From contig NZ_LR590470.1 in NCBI RefSeq assembly GCF_901472535.1, positions 3,968,001 to 4,032,000 of the forward strand: DNA of 64,000 nucleotides. Direction: 5' to 3'. This DNA is from Sphingobacterium daejeonense. GTDB taxonomy: Bacteria; Bacteroidota; Bacteroidia; Sphingobacteriales; Sphingobacteriaceae. Under the pieces are notes generated by a model, which searched no databases, had not been told where the DNA came from, and saw only the letters and a list, made by a program, of their open reading frames with translations. Every line of letters starts with the position of its first letter. Positions within the stretch are counted from its first letter, which is position 1. Below, one piece after another: positions 45,620-55,298 of the stretch. A program made the translations under genes and the position numbers.

Positions 45620-47875
45620 ATGGTCAATTGTTACAGAATACTTCTAGTCTTATTATACTTACTTCCTTTATTCCTATTTTCCCAAGAACAGGATATTGAT
45701 ATTGTTCCTAGGCCTTCAAAAATCATGGTACAGGATGGTGAATTTCCCTTGGGTCAAATAATTGATTTATATTATACGGAGGAATTTGCTTCGAACACCG
45801 AATTATTGCGTGAGGTTCCCGGATTACAGATTGGCAATTCCGAACAAATCAAAAAACTCAAAAAACAGCATAACCAAGGTCTTCGATTATTAAAAGCTGA
45901 AGAATTTGACCATGTAGATCCGAACGGTTATTTATTGGAGATTGATGAGAAAGGGATCTATTGAAGGCTCATTCTGCCAAAGCGATGTTGCCAGGAATAT
46001 ACAGTCTTGTTCAATTAAGCTATCTAAATGACCTCAAGTTTTTACCCTATGTGAAAATTGAAGATAAACCACGGTTTTTCATATAGAGGGATGCATCTTG
46101 ATGTATCACGAAACTTTATGCCTTTTAACTTTCTGAAGAAATACATTGATTTACTGGCATTATACAAATTCAATTATTTTCATTGGCATTTAACTGATGG
46201 TGCTGGTTGGCGATTAGAGATCAAGCAATATCCTGAATTAACCCAAAAGGCTGCATGGAGAACACATATGTTATGGAAGGATTGGTGGAACAATGGCCGT
46301 CAATACGTTGATCAAGGGAGTCCGAATGCAAGTGGAGGCTACTATACTCAAGACCAAGCCAGGGAACTGGTAGCATACGCAGAAAAAAGAGGGATTACTA
46401 TCATTCCTGAAATAGAAATGCCGGGGCATTCGGAGGAAGTTCTTGCCGTTTATCCTGAATTATCATGTACGGGGAAACCATATACTCAAGGAGAGTTTTG
46501 CTTAGGCAATGAAAAGACATATCAATTTCTTAAAAATGTGCTTGATGAGGTATTGGCGATTTTTCCCTCTCAATATATTCATATTGGAGGTGATGAAGCA
46601 GACAAATCCCATTGGAAAAACTGTCCAAAATGCCAAGCGTTAATGCAGAAAGACAGTCTTAAATCGGAAGATGAGCTTCAATCCTATGCGATAAAACAAA
46701 TGGATGAGTACCTGCAATCAAAAGGGAGGAAATTGATTGGCTGGGACGAAATTCTTCAAGGTGGTTTAAGTGAAGGTGCGACAGTCATGAGTTGGCGAGG
46801 CGAGGAAGGAGGCATCCAAGCGGCAAATGCTGGTCATGATGTTATTATGACTCCTGGCGGATATCTCTATTTTGATGGATATCAAACAGACCCACGGACT
46901 CAACCTGAGGCAATCGGCGGATATCTTCCTTTAGAAAAAGTATATAGTTATAATCCTATCCCAGAAGAATTACCTGAAGACAAAAGAAAACACATTCTTG
47001 GTGCGCAAGCCAATATATGGACAGAATATATTCCGAATTTTCAGCAAGTAGAATACATGGCATTCCCAAGAGCATTGGCACTTTCGGAAGTAGTATGGAC
47101 CGATCAAGAGAACAGGTCATGGAAAGATTTTCAAAAAAGACTGCAACAGCAATATAAAATTTTGCAGAAACTCGAAGTTAACTATTACAGACCTTCCTAT
47201 AATGTGATCAATAAGGTTGAATTTGATTCTGCGCAGGTAAAAAATACGGTTATTTTATCTTCAGAGCAGTTTATACCCAACATTAAATATACAATTGATG
47301 GGTCGGAGCCCAATGGTGGCTCTACAGTTTACAACCTTCCTATCGAGTTATCAAAATCTGCTGTAATAAAAGCGGCTTCATTTATAGATTCCACGAGGGT
47401 TAGTCCTGTTGAAACAATTGAATTGGATTTGCACAAAGCTATTGGCAAAGAGGTGAAGTACAATATTCCATGGGAAGGCTATCCTGCCCAAGGAAATAGA
47501 ACTTTAACAAATGGGGATCAAAGGAACACTTACTTATCAGGATGGTCAATGGCAAGGATTCACCAAGGGTATAGATATCGTGGTTGATTTCGAAAGAAGA
47601 GAAGAGATAAAGTCTGTTGCTTTGAATTTCATGCAGATTCCAGGTCCTGGGGTTTATTTTCCGGGAGAATTTACGGTTTTGGTTTCGGATAATGGTAAAA
47701 GCTACCGTGAACTTGGGAAGATTATCAATCAGGTTAGTACGGGTTGATCCAGCCTTAAAATTTCAAAAATTTGAAATTGAATTAGGGAAACCCGTTTATG
47801 GCCAGGTATATTCAGATTAAGGCAACCAATCCTATGAATGGGTATTTATTTGCTGACGAGGTTGTAATTTATTAA
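45620..47875 (+). CDS. Beta-N-acetylhexosaminidase, GH20 (five apparent frameshifts)
   Basis: Exported enzyme that removes terminal GlcNAc/GalNAc, about 750 residues. It has a signal peptide (cleaved near FLFSQ), a GH20 N-terminal domain, a catalytic barrel with YRGMHLDVSRNF, HWHLTDGAGWRLEI and the Asp-Glu catalytic pair in IHIGGDEADKSHW, a chitobiase-like C-terminal domain (IKYTIDGSEPNGGS) and a galactose-binding-like end. Frame errors: T missing at 45961, extra T 46075-46079, extra G 47513-47516, extra G 47741-47743, extra C 47802-47803. Correcting all five gives one continuous product ending YLFADEVVIY. Confidence 0.88.
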
Positions 47876-47933
47876 CAAACGAAATTTCTATTTTTTTCAA
47901 TGAATTTATTCGTTCATTATTAAAATAAAAATG

Positions 47934-47941
47934 TAACTTTG
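47934..47941 (+). promoter_or_regulatory. -7 element of carB
   Basis: TAACTTTG matches TAnnTTTG; the expected leader is about 95 nt and begins with a TCCGAC/GTCGGA hairpin (47945-47962). The -33 region is weak. Confidence 0.5.
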
Positions 47942-48041
47942 CACTCCGACAAAGCAGTCGGAATATCACCTCCCTATAAGGCAAAATCTGTCTGCAATAG
48001 CTCGCTTAATTATTTGTATTTAACAACTGAAATAAAAAATA

Positions 48042-50861
48042 ATGCCTAGAAACACCTCCATCAATTCGGTATTAATCATTGGATCTGGACCTATCGTTAT
48101 TGGACAAGCATGTGAGTTTGATTACTCAGGATCACAGGCTGCATTGTCCCTAAAAGAGGAAGGGATTTCCGTTTCCATTATTAACTCAAATCCGGCTACG
48201 ATTATGACTGACAGTGTCGTAGCAGATCACGTTTACTTACTTCCTTTAACATGTGAAAGTATCGAACAGATACTTCAAGAACGTCAAATCGACGCTGTAC
48301 TTCCTACGATGGGCGGTCAAACAGCATTGAATTTATGTATTGAGGCATCAAACCGTGGTATTTGGGAGAAATACGATGTTAAAGTAATAGGAGTTGATGT
48401 AGCTGCTATCGAGAAAACTGAGAATCGCGAAGAATTCCGTCAATTAATGATTGATATTGGCGTTGGTGTAGCAAACTCAAAAATTGCGAACTCCTTCTTA
48501 GAAGGTAAAGAAGCTGCTCAATTAATTGGGTTTCCATTAGTTATTCGTCCTTCTTACACATTGGCTGGAACCGGAGGTGGTTTTGTGCACAATAAAGAAG
48601 AATTTGATGCGGCATTAAACCGTGGTTTGCATGCTTCACCTACACACGAAGTTTTGGTTGAGCAAGCAGTACTTGGATGGAAAGAGTTCGAGTTGGAACT
48701 ATTGCGTGACACAAATGACAACGTTATTATTATCTGTACGATCGAGAACTTTGACCCTATGGGTATTCACACTGGTGACTCGATTACTGTTGCTCCAGGC
48801 ATGACACTTTCGGACAAATGTTACCAAGACATGCGTAATCAAGCGATCAAGATGATGCGTTCTATTGGTAATTTTGCTGGGGGATGTAATGTTCAGTTTT
48901 CTGTAAATCCAGAAAATGAGGAAATAATCGCAATCGAAATCAACCCACGTGTTTCTCGTTCATCAGCTTTAGCATCTAAAGCTACAGGATACCCTATCGC
49001 TAAGATCGCTGCGAAATTAGCAATAGGATATAATTTGGATGAATTGCAGAATCAAATCACAAAAAATACTTCTGCTTACTTTGAGCCGACATTGGACTAT
49101 GTAATCGTAAAGGTTCCACGTTTCAACTTCGACAAATTTAAAGGAGCTAATAAAGAGTTAGGTTTGCAGATGAAAGCTGTAGGTGAGGTTATGGCAATTG
49201 GCCGTACATTCATCGAGGCACTTCAAAAAGCAGCTCAATCTCTTGAGACTGGTCGTGCAGGACTTGGTGCTGATGGCCGTCAATCTAGAAACTTAGAAGA
49301 AATCATGCACAGCCTTGAACATCCAAGTGCTGACCGCCTATTCCATATCAAAGATGCCTTCGAATTAGGAGTTCCTTTGGAATCAGTACGCAAAGCTACG
49401 TTGATTGACAAATGGTTCTTGTTACAGATTCAAGAACTTGTTCAATTGGAAGGCGAATTACGTAGATACCAATTAAACAATATCCCACGCGACTTCTTTA
49501 TGACCTTAAAACAAAAAGGGTATTCAGATATTCAAATCGCTTGGTTATTGGGCAATACAACAGAAGATGAAGTATATGCTCGTCGTAAAGAATTAGGTAT
49601 CCGTCGTGTTTACAAAATGGTAGATACATGTGCTGCAGAATTCCCAGCTCAAACACCATACTACTACTCTACTTTCGAGGACGAAAATGAATCTATAACT
49701 TCTGATCGCAAGAAAATCATCGTTTTAGGTTCAGGTCCTAACCGTATTGGCCAAGGTATTGAGTTTGATTATTCTTGTGTCCATGGGTTATTGGCAGCTA
49801 AAGAATGTGGATACGAAGCAATCATGGTCAACTGTAACCCTGAAACGGTATCTACAGACTTTAATATGGCTGACAAGTTATACTTTGAACCTGTTTTCTG
49901 GGAACATGTTCGTGAAATCATCGAGCTTGAAAAACCAGAAGGTGTTATCGTTCAATTAGGTGGTCAAACAGCTTTGAAAATGGCTGAGCGCTTAGAAGCG
50001 GAAGGTGTTAAGATCATCGGAACGAATTTCTCAAACATGGACTTGGCAGAAGATAGAGGAAGCTTCTCTGACCTATTGAAAGATTTAGATATTCCATACC
50101 CTAAATACGGTGTTGCTACTTCTGCTGAGGAAGCAATCAAAGTAGCCAATGAAGTTGGTTACCCTGTATTGGTTCGTCCTTCATATGTATTGGGTGGACA
50201 AGGGATGAGCATTGTGATCAATGATGAAGATTTGGAAAAAGCAGTAGTTAACTTATTGAAAAACCTACCAGGCAACCATATTCTAATTGACCACTTCTTA
50301 GACAGAGCCGAAGAGGCAGAGTCAGATTCAATCTGCGACGGTGAAGATGTTCATATCATCGGTATGATGGAGCACATTGAGCCTGCTGGTATCCACTCTG
50401 GAGACTCTTCAGCGGTATTACCTCCATTCAGCCTTTCAGACAACGTACAGGCTAAAATGGAAGAGTACACGATCAAATTGGCTAAAGCTCTTAATGTAAG
50501 AGGCTTATTGAATATACAATTTGCAATCAAGGATGAGAACGTTTATGTAATCGAGGCTAACCCACGTGCATCACGTACTGTTCCATTTATTGCTAAAGCA
50601 TACGATGTTCCTTACATCAACATAGCTACCAAAGTAATGCTTGGTGAAAACAAACTAAAAGATTTCACTATTGAACGCAAACTAAACGGATATGCAATTA
50701 AAGAGCCTGTATTCTCATTCTCTAAATTCCCAGAGGTTGACAAACAATTAGGCCCTGAGATGAAATCAACAGGTGAAGCCATCCGCTTTATCAAAGACCT
50801 GAACGATCCTCACTTCAGAGAATTGTACAGCAAGAAGTCGATGTTTTTGAATGCTCAGTAA
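48042..50861 (+). CDS. carB: Carbamoyl-phosphate synthase large subunit
   Basis: Makes carbamoyl phosphate from bicarbonate, ammonia and ATP for pyrimidines and arginine. The 939-residue product has two ATP-grasp halves; each starts with a GSGP loop (LIIGSGPIVIGQACEFDYSG and VLGSGPNRIGQGIEFDYSC). It stops after the second ATP-grasp/BC region (ends SKKSMFLNAQ), so the roughly 130-residue C-terminal allosteric (MGS-like) domain of the E. coli enzyme is absent, as in several Bacteroidetes. carA is not adjacent. A five-heptamer element begins 4 nt after the stop. Confidence 0.95.
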   Translation: MPRNTSINSVLIIGSGPIVIGQACEFDYSGSQAALSLKEEGISVSIINSNPATIMTDSVVADHVYLLPLTCESIEQILQERQIDAVLPTMGGQTALNLCIEASNRGIWEKYDVKVIGVDVAAIEKTENREEFRQLMIDIGVGVANSKIANSFLEGKEAAQLIGFPLVIRPSYTLAGTGGGFVHNKEEFDAALNRGLHASPTHEVLVEQAVLGWKEFELELLRDTNDNVIIICTIENFDPMGIHTGDSITVAPGMTLSDKCYQDMRNQAIKMMRSIGNFAGGCNVQFSVNPENEEIIAIEINPRVSRSSALASKATGYPIAKIAAKLAIGYNLDELQNQITKNTSAYFEPTLDYVIVKVPRFNFDKFKGANKELGLQMKAVGEVMAIGRTFIEALQKAAQSLETGRAGLGADGRQSRNLEEIMHSLEHPSADRLFHIKDAFELGVPLESVRKATLIDKWFLLQIQELVQLEGELRRYQLNNIPRDFFMTLKQKGYSDIQIAWLLGNTTEDEVYARRKELGIRRVYKMVDTCAAEFPAQTPYYYSTFEDENESITSDRKKIIVLGSGPNRIGQGIEFDYSCVHGLLAAKECGYEAIMVNCNPETVSTDFNMADKLYFEPVFWEHVREIIELEKPEGVIVQLGGQTALKMAERLEAEGVKIIGTNFSNMDLAEDRGSFSDLLKDLDIPYPKYGVATSAEEAIKVANEVGYPVLVRPSYVLGGQGMSIVINDEDLEKAVVNLLKNLPGNHILIDHFLDRAEEAESDSICDGEDVHIIGMMEHIEPAGIHSGDSSAVLPPFSLSDNVQAKMEEYTIKLAKALNVRGLLNIQFAIKDENVYVIEANPRASRTVPFIAKAYDVPYINIATKVMLGENKLKDFTIERKLNGYAIKEPVFSFSKFPEVDKQLGPEMKSTGEAIRFIKDLNDPHFRELYSKKSMFLNAQ

Positions 50862-50864
50862 TCG

Positions 50865-50899
50865 TTAGACACAAGACATAAGACATAAGACACTAGATG
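50865..50899 (+). repeat. Five-heptamer element, AGACA class
   Basis: Units TTAGACA, CAAGACA, TAAGACA, TAAGACA, CTAGATG, directly after the carB stop and on its sense strand. It pairs in inverted orientation with the tract at 51048-51082. Confidence 0.88.
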
Positions 50900-50912
50900 A
50901 TTTTATTTCTAC

Positions 50913-50943
50913 AAAAAGCCGAGATTTTAGAATCTCGGCTTTT
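50913..50943 (+). terminator. Terminator of carB
   Basis: AAAAGCCGAGATT and AATCTCGGCTTTT form a 13-bp stem around TTAG. It lies between the two inverted heptamer elements; the remaining 50944-51047 is featureless A+T-rich DNA. Confidence 0.9.
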
Positions 50944-51047
50944 GTATATAAATAGCACTGTTAAATATCAAATAAGTACCTATGAAATTGTAAAAGTTTT
51001 TGAAAATAAGATGCTTATTTACAAGTTGTTATCTGGTAAACTTTATA

Positions 51048-51082
51048 ATTCTAGTGTCTTATGTCTAGTGTCTTATGTCTAC
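51048..51082 (-). repeat. Five-heptamer element, AGACA class
   Basis: Minus-strand units GTAGACA, TAAGACA, CTAGACA, TAAGACA, CTAGAAT. The first unit supplies the TAG stop codon of the formylglycine-generating enzyme gene. Confidence 0.88.
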
Positions 51083-52167
51083 CGACTACTGTCTAAGTCC
51101 TTGACACACCTAAAACCCACATTATTGGTTGGGGAATTAATTTCTCCTTTGCCTCGGCTACCGGCTTTGTATCTTTCGCAATAATTGTCGTTGCATAAGA
51201 ATGAACCTCCGCGTTGAACTCTTTTGATGGCGCCGGGTTCTTGTGGGTCATATGAATCAGCGGGGCCTTTGGGGTTTTCTTTTGGACTGTTTCGGTAGAA
51301 GTCGGGTCTGTAATAATCAGAACACCATTCCCATACATTGCCTTCCATATCGTAAAGTCCGTATGCATTAGGGGGAAATGACTTCACCGGAGCTGTATTT
51401 TCAAATCCATCTTCTTTGGTATTTTTTGTTGGAAACTCACCTTGATAGATATTTGCTAGCCATTTTCCATTTTCCAATTTTTCGGATCCCCAATAGTATG
51501 TTTCTTGTTGGTGTTTCCCTGCTTTGGCGGCATATTCCCATTCGGCTTCAGTTGGGAGTCTTTTACCGGGCCCATTTTGCGTATGCTTCAGCATCTTGGT
51601 ATGCGAGCTGCGTGACTGGATGGTTTTCTCTTCCCTTTATGGAGCTGTTTGGTCCTTCAGGTTGGCGCCAATTTGCATCTGGCACATATTCCCACCATTG
51701 GAGGTGATTCTGCAATCCTTGCACCTGGTTCGGGGCTTTAAATACGGCTGATCCGGGAACAAGTAAAGAAGGGTCAGCTCCGGGGAAATCCTTAGGGTCC
51801 AATGGCCTTTCGGCAACCGTAATGTATCCTGTTGCTTTTACAAATGCTTCGAACTGCGCATTAGTAACTTCGTGAGCGTCCATATAAAATGAATTTACGG
51901 TAACTTTATGTATGGGTTGAGCATCTTGAAAACTGTTGCTTCCATTTCAAAAGTACCGCCTTCAATCATTACCATTTCACTTTTATCCTCCCCTATCATA
52001 TTTTTTTCGAGCGAATCTTTTTGGATTGCGGAGAATCGGGAGGGAATTGCAGATGTATAGCACATCGCTGCAGAATCAGGAAAATTTACTGTTTCCTTGT
52101 TCTTGGCTCCGGATTGGCAGGATACAAATATTATAATGAAAAGTGGTATTGATTTAAAGATGTTCAT
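51079..52167 (-). CDS. Formylglycine-generating enzyme family lipoprotein (two apparent frameshifts)
   Basis: About 362 residues. The signal peptide ends at a lipobox (IIIFVSCQSGAKN). The SUMF1 domain starts MVMIEGGTFEMGSNSF and has KRLPTEAEWEYAAKAG, YGLYDMEGNVWEWCSDYY. The motif RGGSFLCNDNYCERYKAGSR holds two cysteines five apart, as in the copper-binding active site of true formylglycine-generating enzymes. Frame errors: a C missing at 51942-51943 and an extra G at 51568-51570. No sulfatase gene is in the window. Convergent with carB. Confidence 0.85.
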
Positions 52168-52271
52168 CGAATCAGGTTTAGAAAATCACTTATACAAAGA
52201 TAACAGAGTAAATCAAAAATGGAAATCAGGAGATATAGTCGATATAAATCTGTAAGGATTATTAAACAACA

Positions 52272-52296
52272 AAAGCCGCCATTAAATGGCGGCTTT
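52272..52296 (-). terminator. Terminator of the GH109 gene
   Basis: AAAGCCGCCATT and AATGGCGGCTTT pair almost without a loop (GCCGCC/GGCGGC core). It lies 22 nt after the stop. Confidence 0.85.
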
Positions 52297-52317
52297 GTTG
52301 AAAATATTGGATTTTAA

Positions 52318-53728
52318 CTATTGTACGTTTAATTGCACATCTTTAGCCTCAACTTTTGCACGGATTTTAGTATTTCCACCGCCGTTCAAGGTCATGTCAT
52401 GTGGTTTATTTGTTTTCCAATTACCTCTAGTGAAGTCAGGGATATCCACTGTTCTACTATTTTTGGCAACAGATTGTACACTTAATGGTACGATTGCACT
52501 CCAAGAAGCACCATCGTATACTGTTTGATCCAAAGGTAAGCCATTGCGCAAACAGTCGATTAATCTCCAGTCCATCATAAAGTCCATACCACCGTGACCA
52601 CCTACTTGTTTAGCTTGTTCACCGATGAATTTCACCAAGTCCGGAGTATACTGATCATATAGTTTTTGCAATTCTTCTGGTTTTACAAAACTGTGTCCGA
52701 AAGCGATTCCTTCTTTTGGATACTTCTGAGCAAAACCTTTAGTTCCACTCAATAAATGGATACGAGAGTAAGGACGTGGGGAAGTTACATCATGTTGTAC
52801 CATTAATGTTTTACCTTTTTCAGTTTTGATCAAGGTTGTATCCATGTTACCTCTGTATTTTTTACCTACGAATTCTTTGAAGAATTCATCGGTTGCAGCC
52901 AATTCTCTAGCTTTATCAGCCATCATAAAATCGTTGGATTGCATGGCAACTAAGTGATTCATTTTGTCACCACAGTTGATGTTCATACATTGAGCGATCG
53001 GGCCGATACCATGAGTTGGGTAAAGATTACCGTTCATCTTGATGTTTTCACGTAATCTCCACATATTATCATATCCTTTTTTATCGAAGTTTAAGCTCAA
53101 TAAGTCATGGATATATGCACCTTCAGCGTGTACTAATTCACCGAACAATCCTTGGCGAACCATGTTCAATGTCAACATTTCGAAGAAATCATAGCAACAG
53201 TTTTCCAACATCATACAATGTTTTTTGGTTGCTTCAGAAGTTTTCACTACTTCCCAGATTTCAGATATCGTCAAACCGATTGGCACTTCAGTTGCGGCGT
53301 GTGCACCTGATTTCATGGCTTCAATAGCCATTGGAGCGTGAAGTTCCCAAGGAGTACAGATATAGACTAGATCAAGGTCTTCATTTTTAAGCATGGTTTT
53401 CCAACCATCTTCACCAGAATAAGCTTTAGCTTCGTTCAATCCTTTTTTGGTTAAGATTGTTTGAGCTTTTGTCACCCTGTCAGCATGTCTATCACAAAGA
53501 GCAACAATTTCTGCACCCTCAATATAAGAAATGCGGTCTACAGCACCTGGACCACGCATACCTAGTCCAATGATCGCCACTTTGACCTTTTCAATTTTTG
53601 GAGCGGCGAATCCTGACATATTAAAGTTAGAAGACGCGAACACCTCATTTTGCAAAGATGGCAATGTTATCGCAACACTGGACAACAAACCAGCTTTTTT
53701 CAAAAAAATCTCTACGGGAGTTATTCAT
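52318..53728 (-). CDS. Gfo/Idh/MocA family, GH109-type enzyme with Tat signal (apparent frameshift)
   Basis: NAD-dependent glycosidase-like protein of about 469 residues; characterised GH109 members are alpha-N-acetylgalactosaminidases. From the ATG at 53728 it reads MNNSRRDFLKKAGLLSSVAI, a twin-arginine signal, once one base is removed from the A run 53702-53708. The Rossmann loop is VKVAIIGLGMRGPGAV, then ALCDRH, ICTPWELHAPMAIEAMKSGA and ATEVP; NLYPTHGIGPIAQCMNINCG is the family motif with the catalytic-region histidine. Two LacI-type operator-like sites lie about 205 bp upstream. Confidence 0.85.
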
Positions 53729-53765
53729 AGTATAAATTTATTATCAAACTAAATTACTAAATAAA

Positions 53766-53782
53766 GGGGGACATTGTCCCCC
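53766..53782 (-). terminator. Terminator of the efflux operon
   Basis: GGGGGAC and GTCCCCC around ATT; on the minus strand TTTATTT follows. It would end the tolC-like gene transcript, 210 nt downstream of that gene's stop, although it is closer to the GH109 start. Confidence 0.55.
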
Positions 53783-53932
53783 TATAAATCACCTATTTTA
53801 AAACAAACTAAACAGTCAAATTTTGATTTATCACAAATTAACGAATGGTATAATTTGGTTGAGGGGCTTGATTATCAAACCACTAATACAATAATAATAT
53901 GAATTATGATAAAACAAAAACTATTTAGGCAC

Positions 53933-53965
53933 GCAAACGTTTGTCCAATTTGCACAACCGTTTGC
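53933..53965. promoter_or_regulatory. Two LacI-type operator-like palindromes
   Basis: GCAAACGTTTGT (53933-53944) and CAACCGTTTGC (53955-53965) are near-palindromes with a central CG, as in LacI/CcpA-type operators. Their centres are 21 bp apart, two helical turns. They lie upstream of the GH109 gene and past the end of the efflux operon. Confidence 0.5.
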
Positions 53966-53992
53966 TTTTCGTCAAAATATAGATACAATTCC

Positions 53993-55297
53993 TTATAAAT
54001 TGATGTTACCTATCATTTCCTTTAATTCCAATTCCGATAATTTTGCTTGCAACCTGGAAGAGTTGAATCTTGAAATTGCATTGATGAAGTTCTCTTGAGC
54101 ATCCCTAAACTCGACTGCCGAGATAGTACCTATCTTATATTTTTCCATAGTAATGCTCAGGTTTTGTCTTGCAATGTCAGCATTGTTTTCCTCTAGTCTA
54201 GCCAAGGACAAGTTTGTTTGGTAGGTTTGATAGGCTGTTGACATGGCTGTCTGAATCAACAAATTTTGTTGGTCAATCATCAGTCCTGAATTCTCCAATT
54301 GGATTTTTGCGATGCGCTCATTCCTCCTTTGGTTAAAGCCGTCGAAAATATTGATAGAAGCTGTTACGCCATAGTTTAATCCTCTGGAATTCGAACTTGA
54401 GACGAATCCTAAACTTGACTCTGATTCAGAGAAATTGTATCCTGTGTTCAATCGAATAACGGGGTATCGATTTCCTTTAACCCTTTTGACTTCCAATTCA
54501 GCCATCCTTTTATTGATGGCGATAATCTGCAAATCTGGATTATATTGCTTTGCTTTTTGCAACAATTCATCATATATCAAAGAGTCGTCATAATCGACTT
54601 CTCTTTCTACATCGAATTCAATAGAAAGATCTCTTGCCATCAAACTGTTTAAGGTTACTTTCAAGTTTTGGACAACATTAAATTGACGTAGACGGTTTGA
54701 TTCGTCCTCATTTAGGTTCACCTGAACGTTCAATACCTCTAACCGAGACGCTTTACCGATCATAAATCTATTTTCTGCTGTTCTCAAGCGTTCATTCGAT
54801 ATCAGTATATTGGAGTCGATGGCATTTAATAGGTTCTGCTGTTCAACTATGGTATAATAGGTTGATATGACGTCCGATACTTTGGCAAGAATTGTTTTTT
54901 TCAGTTCGAATTCCCCTTGTTTTTCAAGCTCTTTCAATTGTTCATAACGTGAAAACATGGCAAATCCGTCAAATATGGTCCACCCGATGCTTACGCCATA
55001 ATTCATGTTATTGTTTTTTGCATTGCTCAGTGATCGTTTTTCTCCACTTGCCTGTACTTGCGAAGAGTTCATGACACTATTGTTCTGGGTAAAATTTCCA
55101 GTGACATTGGGTAGCATACCTGCATTGCCATAGGTGGTATTTTCCTGAGCTATCCTCAGGTCATTCTGCGACAGTTTGATTTCAAAATTATTTTCCAAAG
55201 CTATCTGAACAGCATCCTTTACGGTCAATAATCCTTGCGCGTTCAGTATAGAGCCTGTGCTCAGCACCAATATCAATAGCGCTGCTATTTTCTTCAT
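53993..55297 (-). CDS. TolC-like outer membrane efflux protein
   Basis: Outer-membrane channel of the tripartite pump, about 434 residues. Signal peptide MKKIAALLILVLSTGSILNA, then two OEP repeats rich in long helices (LTVKDAVQIALENNFEIKLS; later ARQNLSITMEKYKIGTISAV, EFRDAQENFINAISRFNSSR). The ATG at 55297 is chosen because the earlier in-frame start would overlap the RND gene and give no signal peptide. Third gene of the efflux operon. Confidence 0.92.
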   Translation of the reverse strand: MKKIAALLILVLSTGSILNAQGLLTVKDAVQIALENNFEIKLSQNDLRIAQENTTYGNAGMLPNVTGNFTQNNSVMNSSQVQASGEKRSLSNAKNNNMNYGVSIGWTIFDGFAMFSRYEQLKELEKQGEFELKKTILAKVSDVISTYYTIVEQQNLLNAIDSNILISNERLRTAENRFMIGKASRLEVLNVQVNLNEDESNRLRQFNVVQNLKVTLNSLMARDLSIEFDVEREVDYDDSLIYDELLQKAKQYNPDLQIIAINKRMAELEVKRVKGNRYPVIRLNTGYNFSESESSLGFVSSSNSRGLNYGVTASINIFDGFNQRRNERIAKIQLENSGLMIDQQNLLIQTAMSTAYQTYQTNLSLARLEENNADIARQNLSITMEKYKIGTISAVEFRDAQENFINAISRFNSSRLQAKLSELELKEMIGNINL

Positions 55298-55298
55298 T

